NCBI GenBank assembly: GCA_023663865.1
Contig: JAMPGU010000007.1
Coordinates: forward strand, 1 to 64,000
DNA: 64,000 nt
Direction of reading: 5' to 3'
Source: Clostridium sp.
GTDB taxonomy: Bacteria > Bacillota > Clostridia > Oscillospirales > Acutalibacteraceae
Positions 9,195 through 22,554 of this stretch are shown here, piece by piece. Under the pieces are notes generated by a model. That model saw only the letters and a program-made list of their open reading frames with translations. It searched no databases and was not told the origin of the DNA. Each line of letters opens with the position of its first letter. Position 1 is the stretch's first letter. The translations under genes and the position numbers were made by a program.

Positions 9195-9237
9195 ATATTG
9201 TATAATGAAATTATATAATGTTTAAGGATGTTAAATT

Positions 9238-10023
9238 ATGACTAACGAAGAGTACATTAAAGCAATAGATATGCGCAGATCAAGACGAACCTATCGACCG
9301 CATCTTCCTGACAGTGCTACAATGGCAGTTATCAAAGAGCTGACCAATATTGTAAATAAAATTGATGGGCTTGAATTTAAGTTTATTGAGGATGGAAGCT
9401 TTGCATTTAAATTTTTTACAGGCAAGTTTTCTATGATTGCAATCTGCGGAGCCGATGACGAAATCACAAGAATAAGAGCCGGCTATTATGGTGAGTCTAT
9501 TGTTTTGGAATGTGTATATCACGGACTTGGTACTTGCTGGGTAACAGGAACTTATAATGAAAATAAGGTGCTGGAATATCTGAAACTGCCTAAGAATATC
9601 AGGCTTTACGGTGTGATTGTGATTGGACTTGTAAAGCCAAAGCTCAGCAAAAAAGAAGAAATTATGTATAACATTACACATAAAAATAACAAACCATATC
9701 AAAAGATGTTTGAGGCTTGTGATAAAAAGCTTCCTGCTCATTATGAATATGCCATGACGCTGGTTGAAAAAGCACCTTCGGGAACAAATGGCAGACCTGT
9801 GCATTTCAGGTATGAAAATGATGTGTTGTCCGGATATGTTGATGAGCCCTACAGTGATAAGAGCATTGATTTTGGTATTGCGCAGCTTCATTTTAATATC
9901 GGCTGTGCAGCAAAGGGCGTTAACGGTGAATGGGATTGCGGCGGAAAATATTGTCCTGCCGAAAATAAAATAATAAAATTCCCAGAAAATATAAAGGAGG
10001 ATAACAATGAGCAAAAAGACTGA
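9238..10023 (+). CDS. nitroreductase-like flavoprotein
   Basis: A 261-residue protein of the nitroreductase fold, closest by eye to the internally duplicated TM1586-type branch. The N-terminal half shows the FMN-binding RRSRRTY motif near residues 13-19 and YYGESIVLECVYHGLGTCWVTGTY. The second half repeats a shorter version: EKAPSGTNGRPVHFRY and DFGIAQLHFNIGC. Members reduce flavins, quinones or nitro compounds, but the substrate here is unknown. It overlaps the following GDPD gene by 17 bases, which implies translational coupling. Confidence 0.82.
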   Translation: MTNEEYIKAIDMRRSRRTYRPHLPDSATMAVIKELTNIVNKIDGLEFKFIEDGSFAFKFFTGKFSMIAICGADDEITRIRAGYYGESIVLECVYHGLGTCWVTGTYNENKVLEYLKLPKNIRLYGVIVIGLVKPKLSKKEEIMYNITHKNNKPYQKMFEACDKKLPAHYEYAMTLVEKAPSGTNGRPVHFRYENDVLSGYVDEPYSDKSIDFGIAQLHFNIGCAAKGVNGEWDCGGKYCPAENKIIKFPENIKEDNNEQKD

Positions 10024-10900
10024 AAAAGCAGAAAAGAGCAAGAAGAAAAAAGCAGCAATCATTATTACCAGCGTAATCGCAGCAATATTGGTGCTGGTGA
10101 TTATTGCAGGTGTATGTGTGCTCAATTGGTACTGCAAGCCGGGCGACTATGAGGTTAAGACCAGTGATAAGGAAATTACCTTGGTAGCGCACAGAGGCTT
10201 CAGAGGCGTTGCACCTGAAAATACAGCTCCCGCATTTATGCAGGCAGGTATTGCAGGCTTTTGGGGTGCAGAATGTGATATTTACAGAACAACTGACGGG
10301 GTGTGGGTTGTTCAGCACGATCCTGTTACGTATCGTATGACAGGTAAGCTCAGCTTTGTTGAGAAGAATGATTTTGATACGCTTTATAAGCAGGTTGTTA
10401 CCAACGGTGTAAATATTGATAAATATTCTGATTTGAGAATTTGCACGCTGGGCGAGTATCTTAATATCTGTAAAACATATGATATGAGACCTGTTATTGA
10501 GCTTAAAGGCGACAATAATATAGAATACTATGATGAAATTATTAATGCTCTTTCTTCTGCCGAGCTGGATCCGATTTTTATCTCCTTTGAATTTGAAGAT
10601 TTGGTTGCTTTAAGAAAGCTGACAGATGCGCCTTTATATTATTTGGTAAAGGAAATTGAAGAGGAAGATATTGCACTTGTTCAGACTTTGGAGAATTGCG
10701 GTATTGATTTTGACGGCAACAAGGAAAAGAATTTTGAAACCGGAATTCTTGACAAGTGTCACGAGGCAGGTATTGCACTCGGTGCTTGGACAATTGACGA
10801 TTTAGAGGTTGTTGATAAGCTGGTGGAAAATGATGTTACCCTGATTACAACAAACTGCATTACGCCAAATGATTCAGCAGCACAGGCAGAGGCTGAATAA
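10007..10900 (+). CDS. membrane-anchored glycerophosphodiester phosphodiesterase
   Basis: Hydrolyses glycerophosphodiesters to glycerol 3-phosphate and an alcohol. The 297-residue product has a lysine-rich start, one membrane helix near residues 18-42 (IIITSVIAAILVLVIIAGV) and an outward-facing GDPD barrel. Catalytic motifs are clear: VAHRGFRGVAPENT with its HR pair, GAECDIYRTTDGVWVVQHDP with acidic metal ligands and the second catalytic His, then PVIELKG and GAWTIDD. The likely substrates are lipid headgroup or teichoic-acid-derived diesters outside the membrane; that is inference from the anchor. It overlaps the nitroreductase-like gene by 17 bases. Confidence 0.92.
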   Translation: MSKKTEKAEKSKKKKAAIIITSVIAAILVLVIIAGVCVLNWYCKPGDYEVKTSDKEITLVAHRGFRGVAPENTAPAFMQAGIAGFWGAECDIYRTTDGVWVVQHDPVTYRMTGKLSFVEKNDFDTLYKQVVTNGVNIDKYSDLRICTLGEYLNICKTYDMRPVIELKGDNNIEYYDEIINALSSAELDPIFISFEFEDLVALRKLTDAPLYYLVKEIEEEDIALVQTLENCGIDFDGNKEKNFETGILDKCHEAGIALGAWTIDDLEVVDKLVENDVTLITTNCITPNDSAAQAEAE

Positions 10901-10930
10901 TCTATATCTGATATATTGAATAACATAAGA

Positions 10931-10970
10931 AAATCACCATAGTTCTGTTGAGCTATGGTGATTTTTTTTG
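10931..10970. terminator. terminator between convergent genes
   Basis: A 12-bp stem, AAATCACCATAG (10931-10942) with CTATGGTGATTT (10953-10964), is followed by a run of T to 10969. It ends the GDPD transcript. On the minus strand the stem is followed only by TCTTATG, so it is weaker for the large gene ending at 11004. Confidence 0.85.
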
Positions 10971-11003
10971 CGGTATTATTAAATTTTAAAGTGTCTGATT
11001 AGC

Positions 11004-14000
11004 TTATTCACTTGGCGGAACATAACCACTTATGGTAAAGTTTGCCGTGCAGCTTGATCCGCCGCAGCCGATTAACTTGTTTCCGTCAACGACCTTAACC
11101 GGTTTAACTACAACAGGCTCGTTATATATTGTGCCGTTTCTTAGATTTTTATTGCAGTAAACCTGAGAACCGGAAGTAGTATAGGTTTCGCCCAAATAGG
11201 TTACTATGTAATAATCGGCGCCATCAACCGGCTTCCAGCTGACGTTTACTGCATTTGCTGTGGCATTAAAACGATAGCTGATATAAAAGCTCGGAATGTA
11301 TCCCCATGGTCTGTAGGTCGCGTCAAGTGATGCTTCCTTTCCCCATTCATTGATGTAGTGGTAAGTAACTTTAATATCTGCATCCTGCATTTCGCTGTCA
11401 ATGATATGACCGCTGCCGCCCCTAGTAATTTCATAAGTTATATCCTCTGCAGTCAGAGGGGTTACCTTTCCCTTACGGTCGGTATATTGCAGCTTAATGC
11501 CGTCAATATTTATCGTGTCACCCGGCATCAGTGCATTTTGTGCGTCGTTAGGGTCTGAAATTATTTTTAATCTAGCATCTGCAAACGCATCAACAATATA
11601 TACTGTGCGATTCGCCGTTATAGCTTCCCCTGCAAAATCTACTGTGAACACAGCGTTGTATTCACCTGCTTTGCTGTAATCAATTTCGCTGATTTTGACA
11701 TCCTCATAGTCAACGTCAAAATAATTATCAAAGGCATGAATTCTAAAGGTATAACCAAACTGCAGCAGCTCATCCGCATCCGAACCTGTGCGGAAGGTAT
11801 CCTGACGGTCGGGGTCAAACAACAGTTCACTTGTATAAGCATTTTCAAAGCCTTCACTGTATACATAAATTGTCTTTGACGGATATCCTGTGGCATTTTG
11901 TGATTCATGGTAATACTTGCTTCTGTCAAAGGTAAATCTTGCCTGAACAAACATAGAGTTAATCTGCGCATCAGGGGAGACCTCGGAAAAAGATAACGAA
12001 TCTCCATTATAGCGCTGATAGTAAGAAATGCTTGTTTCGGATGCAGGAACATTTATTACCGAGCCGTCCGTGGCATTCACTGTAAAGGCTACATCATCAA
12101 AGCTCTTATTTGCAAAATCCTGAATATTTACTTTGATGAATGCACTGTCATAATTCATTTTATAGCTTGCAATCTGATATGCGTGACAAACCTTGTAGCT
12201 ATAGGTTTCACCTGTCGGAAGCTTAACAACTGCATTTTGCCATCCTGCCTCATTTGCATTTTCAAGAACTGCACCGGAGGTTAAGCCTCTTATGAATGTA
12301 TATCTTGGATCCTTGTGTGCCTCCTTAACAGCTGCATAGTACTCATCTGAATACTTATCATATTTTGCACAATACTCGTCAATGATATCATTATAGCTTT
12401 CTTCGCAGGTAAGCTGTCCGTCACCAAGGCATTTCAGCCAGTGACCTGTTTTCAAATCCTCTTCCTCACTGCCGAAGGTAACGGTAGTCTGCGGTATTTT
12501 TGTAGGGGCATAGCCACTGTCACCATAAACGAATACCACAATAGAGGTAAGGTAAGTACCCTCATAGAAAACATCTACCGACTGATATCCGATGGTGTAG
12601 GGGTCATATCCGTAAAAATCAAGCTCTGACGGCTCATAATATTTACAAACAAAGCCCGTGTTTCCGCTCCAGTATACCTTAAATCTCCAATTGGTGCCTG
12701 TCAGCAGGTCGTCGTGTGTCGTACTGCCATCTATCATAGTATTGGTGGATTTCAAATTTAAAAGTGCATCTTCATCCGGATAGTTTTTGCCTAAGCATAA
12801 ATCTTCACCATAATAATACAGGAATTTATGATAATAGGTATTTCTGCCTCGGTTTGTATCATATTCTACCTTTAATACAGTATTTCTGCTTTCAACTGTG
12901 TATCGTGCAGATACAGAGTGTCCCTTGTAATATACTGTAAAGGCGTTGGCGTAGCCCAGTGTTTGACGAGAGGTATCAATACCAATAACAGAAATATCGT
13001 CCTGATTTTCAATATATTTTTTGTATTCCTCTTTTCCGTTATGATAGGTTACAAAAATATTTATGTTGGAATAATCAGGGTCCTCGCCAATGTAAAAATG
13101 ATAGGAAGAGGATTGAAGCCTGATAGAGGCGATATCGTCGTCCTGCTTGATATCCTCAATCATAATGGTGAATGTGTAGTTAAACAAATCAGCGATTCTT
13201 ACCGTAACCTGCTGTTCACCAATGAGGCTGAAATCAACCTTCGTCAGTACAACGGCATCCTTGTAATTATATTCACTTGAATAGGTGCCGTCAGAATAAA
13301 CAGCTCTTACCTTTAAGCCTCTTAAATCAATAGCTGTATCTGCTGTGGTATATACCAGCTTTGTTGGTGCAGTACCCCTGACACCGGTAACGGTTCTTTC
13401 TGATTTCTGTGTTGTCTTTTTAAGTGTGATTTCAAAGGTAGCACTTGCATTGCAGTATTCGACAACGATTTTTTGTGTGCCTTCCAGTGCCTTGTTGTAT
13501 CCCTTAAAACTGCAGTCCGATGTGCTTACCTGTTTTGTTGCACCGCCGTTATAAACTGCTGTGACAGTCAGTCCTTTTGTATCAAGGCTTTCACCCCAGA
13601 GGTATTCGGTTTTAAAATCTTTTGAAAATTCAAGTCGGATGGTAACAGGATTTTTGTTTTCTTTCTTTACTGCAGCAGCATTTTTCACAGCAGGCTCAGC
13701 CGGCTGGGCAGTGCCTTGTGTTTGTGTGCTTTCTTCTGCCTTATTGCTGTTTGCCTGCTTGTTGATATTCTCTGCAGAATTTTCGGCTGCTGTATTATCG
13801 GTTGCTGCTTTTGCTTCTGAGTTTGTGGCTTTTTGCGTAACAGGTGCATTGTCAACAGGGATATCCTCTTCCTCAGTGTCGGAAATAATTCCCCAGTCAA
13901 GCAGCTTCTGCGATATTGTGCTTGCTACTTCCTGTGCAATATTGTAATCAAATACTTTGGCAATTACAGTATTAGCAGTCATTGTAGAGAGGAGTACTAT

Positions 14001-14294
14001 GGATGCAATAAGCGCAGCTCTGACTCCCTTACTGAGTGTGCCAAAGCGCTGACGAGTACAGGCTTTTATGATTTTCTCACTGTTGACAAACGGAATGATC
14101 ACTGAATTTATATCACCCTTTCCTTCGGCTTCGGTGATAAGATTAAGACATTCTTCAATCAGCTCGGTGTCCATATTATCTTCTTTTTCAATTTCATCAT
14201 CAATGATTGCGTTGAGAAATTCAATCAGTTCACGTTTGAATATTTTGTCGGAATACAAATAATGAATGGTGTTTTTATCAACAGTAATATTCAT
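11004..14294 (-). CDS. giant membrane protein with Ig-like domains, probable anti-sigma factor
   Basis: A 1096-residue protein. Residues about 1-88 are a soluble, acidic N-terminal region without a signal peptide. One membrane helix spans about 90-112 (VRAALIASIVLLSTMTANTV). A low-complexity Ala/Thr/Asn/Glu/Gln linker follows to about 215. The rest is extracytoplasmic: bacterial Ig-like modules of the Big_3 type (SLDTKGLTVTAVYNGG, AIDLRGLKVRAVYSDGTY), a long beta-rich middle, and a fibronectin-III-like end (VNVSWKPVDGADYYIVTYLG). It overlaps the ECF sigma gene by 4 bases (ATGA). That coupling and the topology point to an anti-sigma sensor of the RsgI-like kind. No known anti-sigma domain could be confirmed by eye. 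Confidence 0.7.
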   Translation of the reverse strand: MNITVDKNTIHYLYSDKIFKRELIEFLNAIIDDEIEKEDNMDTELIEECLNLITEAEGKGDINSVIIPFVNSEKIIKACTRQRFGTLSKGVRAALIASIVLLSTMTANTVIAKVFDYNIAQEVASTISQKLLDWGIISDTEEEDIPVDNAPVTQKATNSEAKAATDNTAAENSAENINKQANSNKAEESTQTQGTAQPAEPAVKNAAAVKKENKNPVTIRLEFSKDFKTEYLWGESLDTKGLTVTAVYNGGATKQVSTSDCSFKGYNKALEGTQKIVVEYCNASATFEITLKKTTQKSERTVTGVRGTAPTKLVYTTADTAIDLRGLKVRAVYSDGTYSSEYNYKDAVVLTKVDFSLIGEQQVTVRIADLFNYTFTIMIEDIKQDDDIASIRLQSSSYHFYIGEDPDYSNINIFVTYHNGKEEYKKYIENQDDISVIGIDTSRQTLGYANAFTVYYKGHSVSARYTVESRNTVLKVEYDTNRGRNTYYHKFLYYYGEDLCLGKNYPDEDALLNLKSTNTMIDGSTTHDDLLTGTNWRFKVYWSGNTGFVCKYYEPSELDFYGYDPYTIGYQSVDVFYEGTYLTSIVVFVYGDSGYAPTKIPQTTVTFGSEEEDLKTGHWLKCLGDGQLTCEESYNDIIDEYCAKYDKYSDEYYAAVKEAHKDPRYTFIRGLTSGAVLENANEAGWQNAVVKLPTGETYSYKVCHAYQIASYKMNYDSAFIKVNIQDFANKSFDDVAFTVNATDGSVINVPASETSISYYQRYNGDSLSFSEVSPDAQINSMFVQARFTFDRSKYYHESQNATGYPSKTIYVYSEGFENAYTSELLFDPDRQDTFRTGSDADELLQFGYTFRIHAFDNYFDVDYEDVKISEIDYSKAGEYNAVFTVDFAGEAITANRTVYIVDAFADARLKIISDPNDAQNALMPGDTINIDGIKLQYTDRKGKVTPLTAEDITYEITRGGSGHIIDSEMQDADIKVTYHYINEWGKEASLDATYRPWGYIPSFYISYRFNATANAVNVSWKPVDGADYYIVTYLGETYTTSGSQVYCNKNLRNGTIYNEPVVVKPVKVVDGNKLIGCGGSSCTANFTISGYVPPSE

Positions 14295-14845
14295 GTCAGG
14301 TTCCCTCCTTTACTGTTATTTTCAATTACGTCATTAATCAAAAGTTTAATTTTTGCACGCAGACGTGATGTGCGGTTTGCAACTGCTGTGGGAGATATTT
14401 GATACTGCTCGCCGATTTCTTTAAGACTCAGGCGGTCAGTATATTTTTGCCGGTATAGCAGCTGCTCCTCCGGGCTCAGCTTTTCAAGCAGGATTGCCTT
14501 GAGATAATCATAGTCCAAATCTGCAGGAGCTGCATAGGTATCCTCAGCAGGAATATTTTCTGCCTCCTCCAGCACTACTGTTCGTTTGGCCTTTTTGTAA
14601 TAATCGGCAAGAGCCCGCTTCACCATATTGTCTGCTGTTCGGTAGAGAAACGCTTTCGGATTTTCAATACTGCTTCCGTCAAGCAGCTTATTATAATAAA
14701 CAAGAAATGTGTTCTGCACACAGTCATCGACGGATATAGTATCTTCTTTCAGCCTGACAGTGCAATATTTTACTATCAAATTACCATAGAGATTATATGC
14801 CTCCTGTAATTTTTTATCTGCCTCAGCTTTATTTGCTTTTGCCAT
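14291..14845 (-). CDS. ECF-type RNA polymerase sigma factor
   Basis: A 184-residue sigma-70-family protein limited to regions 2 and 4. Region 2 includes DDCVQNTFLVYYNKLLDG and NPKAFLYRTADNMVKRAL. Region 4 near the C-terminus has LSPEEQLLYRQKYTDRLSLKEIGEQYQISPTAVANRTSRLRAKIK, split here as LSLKEIGEQYQIS then PTAVANRTSRLRAKIK, the -35-recognition helix-turn-helix. The strong site AAAGGAGGAGCG precedes the ATG. It is the first gene of the pair and overlaps the presumed anti-sigma gene by 4 bases. Its target promoters are unknown, though such factors usually drive their own operon. Confidence 0.92.
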   Translation of the reverse strand: MAKANKAEADKKLQEAYNLYGNLIVKYCTVRLKEDTISVDDCVQNTFLVYYNKLLDGSSIENPKAFLYRTADNMVKRALADYYKKAKRTVVLEEAENIPAEDTYAAPADLDYDYLKAILLEKLSPEEQLLYRQKYTDRLSLKEIGEQYQISPTAVANRTSRLRAKIKLLINDVIENNSKGGNLT

Positions 14846-14923
14846 AGCGCTCCTCCTTTCAAAGAATGGATCCTATTCATAAGTAGGGGTGGTTTATCCC
14901 TTACATAAGGTAGTCAACGTAAA

Positions 14924-14939
14924 TGCGAAATATGTCGCA
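14924..14939. promoter_or_regulatory. small dyad upstream of the ECF operon
   Basis: TGCGA at 14924-14928 and TCGCA at 14935-14939 are inverted around 6 bases, about 80-95 bases upstream of the sigma factor start. No clear sigma-A promoter is visible nearby. The site could be part of a regulated promoter, but it is short and could be chance. Confidence 0.25.
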
Positions 14940-15002
14940 AAAAAATGATTCTTTTACTATTATAATAATTTATTACATTATTATATAGAAAATATGTTTG
15001 TA

Positions 15003-15042
15003 CAAAAATAACGGTGCTGTCCTATTACAAGACAGCACCGTT
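15003..15042 (-). terminator. secA terminator
   Basis: A 12-bp stem (15010-15021 with 15031-15042, core ACGGTGCTGTC) lies just downstream of the secA stop on the minus strand and is followed in that direction by TATTTTTGTA. Confidence 0.85.
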
Positions 15043-15073
15043 ATTAATAATAATATTTATATTATTTTCAATA

Positions 15074-17815
15074 TTAGCTTTCTTTGCCTGGAGCTCCGCA
15101 GCATTTTTTATATTTTTTACCTGAACCGCAGGGACATGGATCGTTTGGTCCTACTTTATGGTTTTTTCTGACAGGTGATGCTTTTACTGTATCGTCTCCG
15201 CCTGATGATGTGGCAGTAACCTTAACAACAGCCTTTCGCTCAACATCCTCACGTCTTCTTGGCATTACAGTCAGAAGCATACGAACTGTATTCTCTCGGA
15301 TGGTAGCAGTCATCTCGTCAAACATATCATAGGATTCCATACGGAATGCAACAACAGGATCCTGCTGTGCATAGGAGCGCAGATGGATGCCTTGCTTTAA
15401 ATCATCCATAGCATCAATATGATCCATCCAGAGTGTGTCAACATTACGCAACAGCACCATACGCTGGAAGTCATTATACATTTCCTCACCGAGAAGCTCC
15501 TTCTTCTGGGCGAGTATCTTATGACCTCTGTCAGTCAGTGACTCAATAACGCCGTCAACCGTGATGCTGTCCGTATCCTCGAAGTCAGTATCAAGGGTTA
15601 ACCAACCAAGATATTTTTCTTTAAGACCGGCAATGTTCCAATCCTCTTTCTTCTCTCCTGCCAGATAGTTTCTGACATTTTCATCAATATTGGTATCAAG
15701 CATGCCGGTGATTTTATCTGTTAAATCTATTCCGTCAAGCACCTGATCTCTCTGCTGATAAATAAGCTGTCTCTGCCTATTCATAACATCATCGTATTGA
15801 AGTGTATTCTTACGAATACCAAAGTTCCTGCCCTCTACCTTCTTCTGAGAGCTTTCAACTGTTCTGGAAATCATTTTGGACTCAATAGGCATGGTTTCAT
15901 CCTGGGTCAGCTTCTGCATCATCAGCTGCATTCTGTCACCGCCGAACAGACGCATTAAGTCATCCTCACAGGATAAATAGAACTGGCTTTCACCCGGGTC
16001 ACCCTGACGGCCGGAACGACCGCGCAGCTGGTTGTCAATTCTTCGTGAATCGTGGCGCTCAGTACCAAGAATAAACAGACCGCCTGCTTCACGTACCTTG
16101 TCAGCCTCTTCTTTGATTTCTTCCTTATACTTTGCTTCTAATTCCTGGAATGTTTTTCTTGCGTTTAAGATTTCTTCATTTTCAGTCTCTGCAAAGCCTG
16201 TTGCCTCGGCAATAAGCTCATCTGTAAACTGCATTCTCTTCATTTCAGATTTAGCAAGGTATTCGGCATTACCGCCAAGCATAATATCTGTACCACGGCC
16301 TGCCATATTTGTAGCAATTGTAACAGCACCGAATTTACCTGCCTGTGCAATAATTTCAGCCTCACGCTCGTGATTCTTTGCATTCAGTACATTGTGCGGA
16401 ATTCTTGCTCTTTTCAAAAGCTTAGAAAGATATTCACTCTTTTCAATGCTGATTGTACCTACAAGGACAGGCTGTCCCTTTTCATGGCATTTTTTAATTT
16501 GCTCAATTGCATTTATGAATTTTCCGTTTTCTGTTTGGAAGATTACATCCGGATTGTCAATTCTTGCTACAGGTTTGTTTGTAGGAATTTCAACAACATC
16601 AAGCTTGTAGATTTCGGAAAATTCCTGAGATTCTGTAGACGCAGTACCGGTCATACCTGATAATTTACCGTACAGACGGAAGTAGTTTTGGAATGTGATT
16701 GTAGCAAGGGTTTTGCTCTCATGCTCAACCTTAACATTCTCTTTTGCTTCAATTGCCTGATGCAGACCCTCGTTGTAGCGGCGGCCCTCCATAATACGTC
16801 CGGTAAATTCATCTACGATTTTTACCTGACCGTCAACCACAACATAGTCGATATCCTTTCTCATTACACCATTTGCCTTGATAGCCTGATTAATATGATG
16901 AAGGAGTGTTGTGTTCTCCATTTCCATAAGGTTTTCAACATGGAAGTATGCCTCAGCTTTTTTTACACCGTCCTGGGTAAGTGTAGCTGTTTTGGCTTTT
17001 TCGTCAACGATATAATCACCGTCATAGGTGGATTCAGTATCCTGCTTCTCATCCATTTTGGCAACCTTAACCATTTTGAGAGACTTGGCAAAAGTATTTG
17101 CCTGTCTGTACAAATCGGTAGACTGGTCGCCCTTACCGCTGATGATAAGAGGCGTACGTGCCTCATCAATCAGGATTGAGTCAACCTCATCCACGATAGC
17201 AAAGGCATGACCTCTCTGTACCTTTTCTTCCTTATACTGAACCATATTGTCACGCAGATAGTCAAAGCCCATTTCATTATTTGTACCATAGGTTATATCT
17301 GCCTTATATGCTTCACGTCTTTGTGAATTTGTCTTTTCATGAATGATAAGACCAACCTCAAGACCGAGGAAGCGGTACAGCTTGCCCATCCATTCACTGT
17401 CACGCTTAGCAAGATAATCGTTGACAGTAACAATATGAACACCGTTTCCGTTCAGTGCGTTTAAGTATGCAGGAAGCGTAGCTACAAGTGTTTTACCCTC
17501 ACCTGTTTTCATTTCAGCAATACGGCCCTGATGAAGAACAATACCACCGATAATCTGTACGTAGAAGTGCTTCATTCCAAGTACTCTCCACGCACCCTCT
17601 CTGCAGACAGCAAAGGCATCGGGAAGAATATCATCCAAGGTCTCACCATTTGCAAGTCTTTCTTTAAGTAGAGCAGTTTGGCAGGTGAGTTCTTTGTCAT
17701 CCATAGCCTGATACTTGTCCTCAAGTGCCATAACCTTATCTGCTATTTTTTTTACTCTTTTAACCTCTTTTTTGGAGTAGTCTCCAAAAAGTGCGGTTAC
17801 CAGTTTATTTGCCAT
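15074..17815 (-). CDS. secA: protein translocase motor SecA
   Basis: ATPase that pushes preproteins through SecYEG. The 913-residue product has family length and motifs: [18 protein letters not shown] with Walker A near residues 101-110, [20 protein letters not shown] with the DEVD helicase box, [16 protein letters not shown] and [12 protein letters not shown]. The C-terminal SEC-C zinc motif [14 protein letters not shown] ends the protein and would bind SecB-like partners or the ribosome. It has its own sigma-A promoter and terminator, so it appears monocistronic. Confidence 0.98.
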   Translation of the reverse strand: MANKLVTALFGDYSKKEVKRVKKIADKVMALEDKYQAMDDKELTCQTALLKERLANGETLDDILPDAFAVCREGAWRVLGMKHFYVQIIGGIVLHQGRIAEMKTGEGKTLVATLPAYLNALNGNGVHIVTVNDYLAKRDSEWMGKLYRFLGLEVGLIIHEKTNSQRREAYKADITYGTNNEMGFDYLRDNMVQYKEEKVQRGHAFAIVDEVDSILIDEARTPLIISGKGDQSTDLYRQANTFAKSLKMVKVAKMDEKQDTESTYDGDYIVDEKAKTATLTQDGVKKAEAYFHVENLMEMENTTLLHHINQAIKANGVMRKDIDYVVVDGQVKIVDEFTGRIMEGRRYNEGLHQAIEAKENVKVEHESKTLATITFQNYFRLYGKLSGMTGTASTESQEFSEIYKLDVVEIPTNKPVARIDNPDVIFQTENGKFINAIEQIKKCHEKGQPVLVGTISIEKSEYLSKLLKRARIPHNVLNAKNHEREAEIIAQAGKFGAVTIATNMAGRGTDIMLGGNAEYLAKSEMKRMQFTDELIAEATGFAETENEEILNARKTFQELEAKYKEEIKEEADKVREAGGLFILGTERHDSRRIDNQLRGRSGRQGDPGESQFYLSCEDDLMRLFGGDRMQLMMQKLTQDETMPIESKMISRTVESSQKKVEGRNFGIRKNTLQYDDVMNRQRQLIYQQRDQVLDGIDLTDKITGMLDTNIDENVRNYLAGEKKEDWNIAGLKEKYLGWLTLDTDFEDTDSITVDGVIESLTDRGHKILAQKKELLGEEMYNDFQRMVLLRNVDTLWMDHIDAMDDLKQGIHLRSYAQQDPVVAFRMESYDMFDEMTATIRENTVRMLLTVMPRRREDVERKAVVKVTATSSGGDDTVKASPVRKNHKVGPNDPCPCGSGKKYKKCCGAPGKES

Positions 17816-17847
17816 ATATTTACACCTCTAAAATTCGTTCAAACGAT

Positions 17848-17876
17848 ATTTTAACACAATTCAATTATAATGTCTA
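17848..17876 (-). promoter_or_regulatory. secA promoter
   Basis: On the minus strand, TAGACA (17876-17871), a 17-base spacer and TAAAAT (17853-17848) lie about 33 bases upstream of the secA start. Five of six bases match sigma-A consensus in each box. Confidence 0.6.
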
Positions 17877-17878
17877 TA

Positions 17879-18469
17879 TTATTTATATATGTTTTTTATA
17901 GCGGACAGCGCACCGCCTGAAACGGAGTTTTCGCCGGCATCATCAAATACAAGCACAAGATTTTTCTGCCCCTGCTCAATATCAAGTGTGATATCCACAC
18001 CGGCTGCATTGTCAACAGCAGTGTCTATTTTTTCGCACAGCTCAGCCAGTCTCTTATCAAGAAATCTGTCATCATTTAGCTTTCCGAGAAGCTGCAGGGT
18101 GGTATAATTGCTTTTTAAATTGCTTGCAAAGTCAGATGCTACATTTGATAAGTTTTTATTTTTTACAGTAACAGTTACGGTTTTATCCTCTGTATTTATG
18201 TCTTTTATTTCATAGCTGAGATTTTTGAATATTGCTTTTCCCAAATCTATAAATTGCTGGTGGTCGTCAGCATAGCCGATAATTATGGAGAGTGTGGTGG
18301 ATTTCACATATTTGTTCAGACCCTCCGTGTCAAATTCCACAAGTGCCTCAAATGCATTGTTTACCGTCTTTTCAATGTTTGCTTCTGTAATCTCTGTGCT
18401 TCCCGAGCAGCCTGTTAAGCTGATTATCATTGTAAAAATGCAAAGAATTATGCTGATTGTTTTTTTCAT
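17879..18469 (-). CDS. lipoprotein of unknown function
   Basis: A 196-residue lipoprotein. A signal peptide with lipobox ISLTGC places the lipidated Cys near residue 20. The mature part is acidic and helical (TEANIEKTVNNAFEALVEFD) and resembles the small NTF2-like or DUF5105-like lipoproteins of Clostridia, but I cannot assign it. An upstream extension to 18592 is open but hydrophobic and lacks a ribosome-binding site; ATG at 18469 has GAGGAAG upstream and begins the signal peptide. It is divergent from the sugar transferase gene. Confidence 0.75.
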   Translation of the reverse strand: MKKTISIILCIFTMIISLTGCSGSTEITEANIEKTVNNAFEALVEFDTEGLNKYVKSTTLSIIIGYADDHQQFIDLGKAIFKNLSYEIKDINTEDKTVTVTVKNKNLSNVASDFASNLKSNYTTLQLLGKLNDDRFLDKRLAELCEKIDTAVDNAAGVDITLDIEQGQKNLVLVFDDAGENSVSGGALSAIKNIYK

Positions 18470-18575
18470 AAATAAGTACTTCCTCAAATTATTATTACAT
18501 ATTATATATGCTATTTGTATATTATATATAATAAAAAGCTTTTTCGCAATAATTTTTAAAATTATTATAAAAAAA

Positions 18576-18604
18576 TTGCATATTGAAAACATATGTGGTA
18601 TAAT
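18576..18604 (+). promoter_or_regulatory. promoter of the sugar transferase-lacZ unit
   Basis: TTGCAT (18576-18581), 17 bases, then TATAAT (18599-18604) preceded by TGG, giving an extended -10. Transcription would start near 18611, leaving a leader of about 75 bases before the ATG at 18687. Confidence 0.75.
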
Positions 18605-18686
18605 TCAAAAGATTAAATACACGATGTAGTTATTGCAGTTTATTGAGGGCAATACATTCTTAATTTATTAAGCAAGGATATATATA

Positions 18687-22384
<3,698 letters not shown>

Positions 22385-22413
22385 ATGATAATCATCGCAG
22401 ATAAAAATTTAAC

Positions 22414-22442
22414 TTGACTTTTTTATATAAAAGGAATATATT
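22414..22442 (+). promoter_or_regulatory. promoter of the radical SAM gene
   Basis: TTGACT (22414-22419), 17 bases, TATATT (22437-22442). The transcript would have a leader of about 105 bases. That leader contains an 8-bp hairpin (AAACAAGC near 22478-22485 with GCTTGTTT near 22504-22511) without a T-run, so its role is unclear. Confidence 0.7.
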
Positions 22443-22554
22443 GTATTCACAATGAGCATAATTGCTCGTGGGATGCTTAAACAAGCAGAAAATGAAACAG
22501 TTTGGCTTGTTTCTGTGTATAAATATGTGTCTTTAACGATAAGAGAGGATTTAT

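Noticed and set aside
9280-10137. Long minus-strand open frame of 285 codons opposite the nitroreductase-like gene
   Set aside because: It is antisense to a gene with clear motifs, has no recognisable domain or ribosome-binding site, and its composition (many Ile, Phe, His, Cys) is typical of a shadow frame.
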